Assembly: GCF_900177325.1 (NCBI RefSeq)
Contig: NZ_FXBL01000004.1
Span: forward strand, 4,216,001 to 4,280,000
Length of the DNA: 64,000 nucleotides
Reading direction: 5' to 3'
Origin: Mesorhizobium australicum
Lineage (GTDB): Bacteria > Pseudomonadota > Alphaproteobacteria > Rhizobiales > Rhizobiaceae
Made by a program: the position numbers and the translations under genes. Under the pieces are notes generated by a model. It was given only the letters and a program-made list of their open reading frames with translations. It was not told the DNA's origin and ran no database searches. This document shows, piece by piece, positions 61,905-64,000 of this stretch; the stretch's first letter is position 1, and each line of letters opens with the position of its first letter.

Positions 61905-63739
61905 TGGAGTTCATCGCCCAGAACATGGCGCCGATCATGTTCTTCTCGCTGATCATCTTCCTTCTCATCGGCTACCCCGTCGCCTTCGCGCTCGCCGCGA
62001 ACGGCCTGCTGTTCTTCTTCATCGGCGTCGAACTCGCGCCGCTGTCGAACGGCTCGATCAACCTGTCATGGCCGCTGCTCTATGCCTTGCCCGAGCGCTT
62101 CTACGGCGGCGTGATGGCCAACGAGACGCTGCTTGCGATCCCCTTCTTCACCTTCATGGGCATCGTGCTTGAACGGTCCGGCATGGCGGAGGACCTGCTC
62201 GACACGATCGGCCAGCTCTTCGGCCCGATCCGCGGCGGCCTCGCCTATGCGGTCATCTTCGTCGGTGCGCTGCTCGCGGCGACCACAGGCGTCGTGGCGG
62301 CGTCGGTTATCGCGATGGGGCTGATCTCGCTGCCGATCATGCTGCGGTACGGATATGACCGCCGGGTCGCCTCGGGTGTCATCGCGGCGTCCGGCACGCT
62401 GGCGCAGATCATTCCGCCGTCGCTGGTGCTCATCGTCCTGGCCGACCAGCTCGGCCGCTCGGTCGGCGACATGTACAAGGGCGCGTTGATTCCCGGCCTG
62501 ATCCTGACCGGCATCTACATGTCCTACATCCTGTTGATGTCGATCATCCGGCCCAAGTCGATGCCGGCGCTGCCTTTGGAGGCTCGCACGCTCGGTTCGG
62601 GCGTCACCTCGCTGATCATCGCGCTCCTCGTCGCCGGCGGCATCGCCTACGGCGCCCATGTGTGGCTTTCCCCCACCCACGGCGACAATGCCGATATCCT
62701 CGGCGCCGCCGTGGGCACCATCGTCATCTATGTCGTCGCTATCGCCGACCGGTCGATGAAGCTCGGCATGATGTCGAGGCTTGCCCAGCAGGTCATCATC
62801 GTCCTGATCCCGCCACTGGCGCTGATCTTCCTCGTCCTCGGCACCATCTTCCTCGGCATCGCGACGCCGACGGAAGGCGGCGCCATGGGCGCGGTCGGCG
62901 CGCTGATCATGGCCGCCGCCAAGGGCCGCCTGACCCTCGACGTGATCAAGCAGGCGCTTGCCTCGACGACGCGCCTGTCGGCCTTCGTGATGTTCATCCT
63001 GATCGGTGCGCGCGTCTTCTCGCTCACCTTCTACGGCGTCAACGGCCATATCTGGGTGGAGCATCTGCTCACGTCGTTGCCGGGCGGCGAAGTCGGGTTC
63101 CTGATCGCCGTGAACATCCTGGTGTTCCTGCTGGCGTTCTTCCTCGACTTCTTCGAACTTGCCTTCATCATCGTGCCGCTGCTGGCGCCGGCTGCGACGG
63201 CGCTCGGCATCGACCTGATCTGGTTCGGCGTCCTGCTCGGCGTCAACATGCAGACGAGCTTCATGCATCCGCCCTTCGGCTTCGCGCTGTTCTACCTTCG
63301 CTCGGTGGCGGCGCGCGCGCCCTATATTGACAAGGTCACCGGCCGGCAGACCGCGCCGGTGACGACCGGGCAGATCTACTGGGGGGCGGTGCCCTTCGTC
63401 TGCATCCAGGTGATCATGGTGGCTCTCGTCATCACCTTCCCCGGCATGGTCATGCACTACAAGGGCAGCGGCCCCGTGGTCGATCCGAACACGATCAAGA
63501 TCGAGGTGCCCGGTTTCGGCGGCCAGGGCGGCGGTCTCGGCGCGCCGGGAGGCCTCGGCCTGCCGCCGCTTGGTGGGGGCTCGCAGCCCGCGCAGCCGTC
63601 AGGCAACGGCCTGAGCAGCCCGCCGAGTTTCGGCGCCCCTGCACAGCCCACGCAGCCTGCGCCGTCGAACGACCTGACTCAACCGCCAAGCTTCGGCACG
63701 CCTGCTCCGGCCCCGGCGCAACCCGCACCGGCGCAGTAG
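61901..63739 (+). CDS. TRAP transporter large permease (DctM-like) with Pro/Gly-rich tail
   Basis: A 612-residue large permease; the membrane core ends near residue 518. The family motifs are clear: AIPFFTFMGIVLERSGMAED near 80, ATTGVVAASVIAMGLISLPI near 127 and the core loop GTLAQIIPPSLVLIVLADQL near 165, with EGGAMGAVGALIMA near 325. About 12-14 helices import a substrate by sodium or proton symport with DctQ and a periplasmic DctP. Residues 538-612 are an unusual Gly/Pro/Ala/Gln-rich extension containing a repeated PPSFG-x-PA unit; most DctM proteins lack it. Confidence 0.94.
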   Translation: MMEFIAQNMAPIMFFSLIIFLLIGYPVAFALAANGLLFFFIGVELAPLSNGSINLSWPLLYALPERFYGGVMANETLLAIPFFTFMGIVLERSGMAEDLLDTIGQLFGPIRGGLAYAVIFVGALLAATTGVVAASVIAMGLISLPIMLRYGYDRRVASGVIAASGTLAQIIPPSLVLIVLADQLGRSVGDMYKGALIPGLILTGIYMSYILLMSIIRPKSMPALPLEARTLGSGVTSLIIALLVAGGIAYGAHVWLSPTHGDNADILGAAVGTIVIYVVAIADRSMKLGMMSRLAQQVIIVLIPPLALIFLVLGTIFLGIATPTEGGAMGAVGALIMAAAKGRLTLDVIKQALASTTRLSAFVMFILIGARVFSLTFYGVNGHIWVEHLLTSLPGGEVGFLIAVNILVFLLAFFLDFFELAFIIVPLLAPAATALGIDLIWFGVLLGVNMQTSFMHPPFGFALFYLRSVAARAPYIDKVTGRQTAPVTTGQIYWGAVPFVCIQVIMVALVITFPGMVMHYKGSGPVVDPNTIKIEVPGFGGQGGGLGAPGGLGLPPLGGGSQPAQPSGNGLSSPPSFGAPAQPTQPAPSNDLTQPPSFGTPAPAPAQPAPAQ

Positions 63740-63763
63740 CGCCGACGGCTGAAGGCTGGAAAG

Positions 63764-63802
63764 AAAAGACCCCGGGGCGTCGCCGCCCCGGGGTTTTCTT
63801 TT
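63764..63802. terminator. Strong bidirectional terminator between convergent TRAP genes
   Basis: An 11-bp perfect stem, ACCCCGGGGCG (63769-63779) with CGCCCCGGGGT (63784-63794), has a TCGC loop. It is flanked by AAGAAAAG on the left and TTTCTTTT on the right, so it can stop transcripts from both the DctM side and the DctP side. Confidence 0.9.
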
Positions 63803-63821
63803 CGGATCCCTGCAGTCCGGA

Positions 63822-64000
<179 letters not shown>

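Overview
The window is a dense, high-GC chromosomal stretch from an alphaproteobacterium, most likely a member of the Hyphomicrobiales (Phyllobacteriaceae/Rhizobiaceae-like). This is inferred from codon use, the long basic S21 protein, a separate aa3-oxidase subunit IV next to a three-gene proton-translocating transhydrogenase, and the abundance of branched-chain-type ABC and TRAP importers. I see no rRNA, tRNA, CRISPR array, phage or intact insertion sequence.

Layout, left to right. 1-2000: start of a TRAP small permease and an N-formylglutamate-amidohydrolase-like gene, divergent from an RpiR-type regulator; a perfect 22-bp tandem repeat sits between them. 2.2-6.5 kb: two-gene RND efflux system. 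6.6-17.3 kb: a leftward catabolic/import operon (TetR regulator, acyl-CoA dehydrogenase, two MDR oxidoreductases, LivH-M-G-F, acyl-CoA synthetase, binding protein). It is divergent from a rightward SDR / MaoC / aminoglycoside-phosphotransferase-like / SDR operon, and one inverted repeat lies in the shared promoter. 20.6-25.8 kb: heterotetrameric sarcosine oxidase operon soxBDAG. 25.9-31.4 kb: Hsp70-like protein, ribosomal protein S21, TPR lipoprotein, DUF992 protein, membrane diguanylate cyclase. 31.5-36.3 kb: MFS transporter, alpha/beta hydrolase divergent from a two-cysteine OhrR-like regulator, GNAT, membrane-spanning hydrolase. 36.4-41.5 kb: pntB-pntAb-pntA, cytochrome oxidase subunit IV, ABC-F ATPase. 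41.5-42.6 kb: a frameshifted methyltransferase bracketed by a duplicated tail of livF. 42.6-51.9 kb: a second Liv ABC importer with its own acyl-CoA synthetase, with nudK, a YjbR-like gene and a tiny DUF3096 gene embedded, preceded by a Crp/Fnr regulator. 51.9-55.2 kb: a FeeM-like N-acyl amino acid synthase and a GGDEF-EAL protein. 55.3-58.8 kb: fused indolepyruvate ferredoxin oxidoreductase. 59-61 kb: a lipoprotein, a CGNR/ABATE regulator and an orphan LivH-type permease around an inverted repeat. 61.3-64 kb: TRAP permeases DctQ-DctM (with a Pro/Gly-rich tail) and the end of a convergent DctP-like binding protein.

Two themes stand out. First, uptake coupled to CoA activation: two separate Liv-type importers each travel with a long-chain-type acyl-CoA synthetase, and the first also with beta-oxidation-like enzymes under a TetR repressor. 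I infer import and CoA-dependent breakdown of a carboxylic acid of unknown identity. Second, signalling: a FeeM-like acyl-amino-acid synthase lies codirectionally between a c-di-GMP enzyme and a Crp-type regulator, just upstream of the second acyl-CoA synthetase/Liv cluster. The functional links are inference; the gene order is read directly from the sequence.
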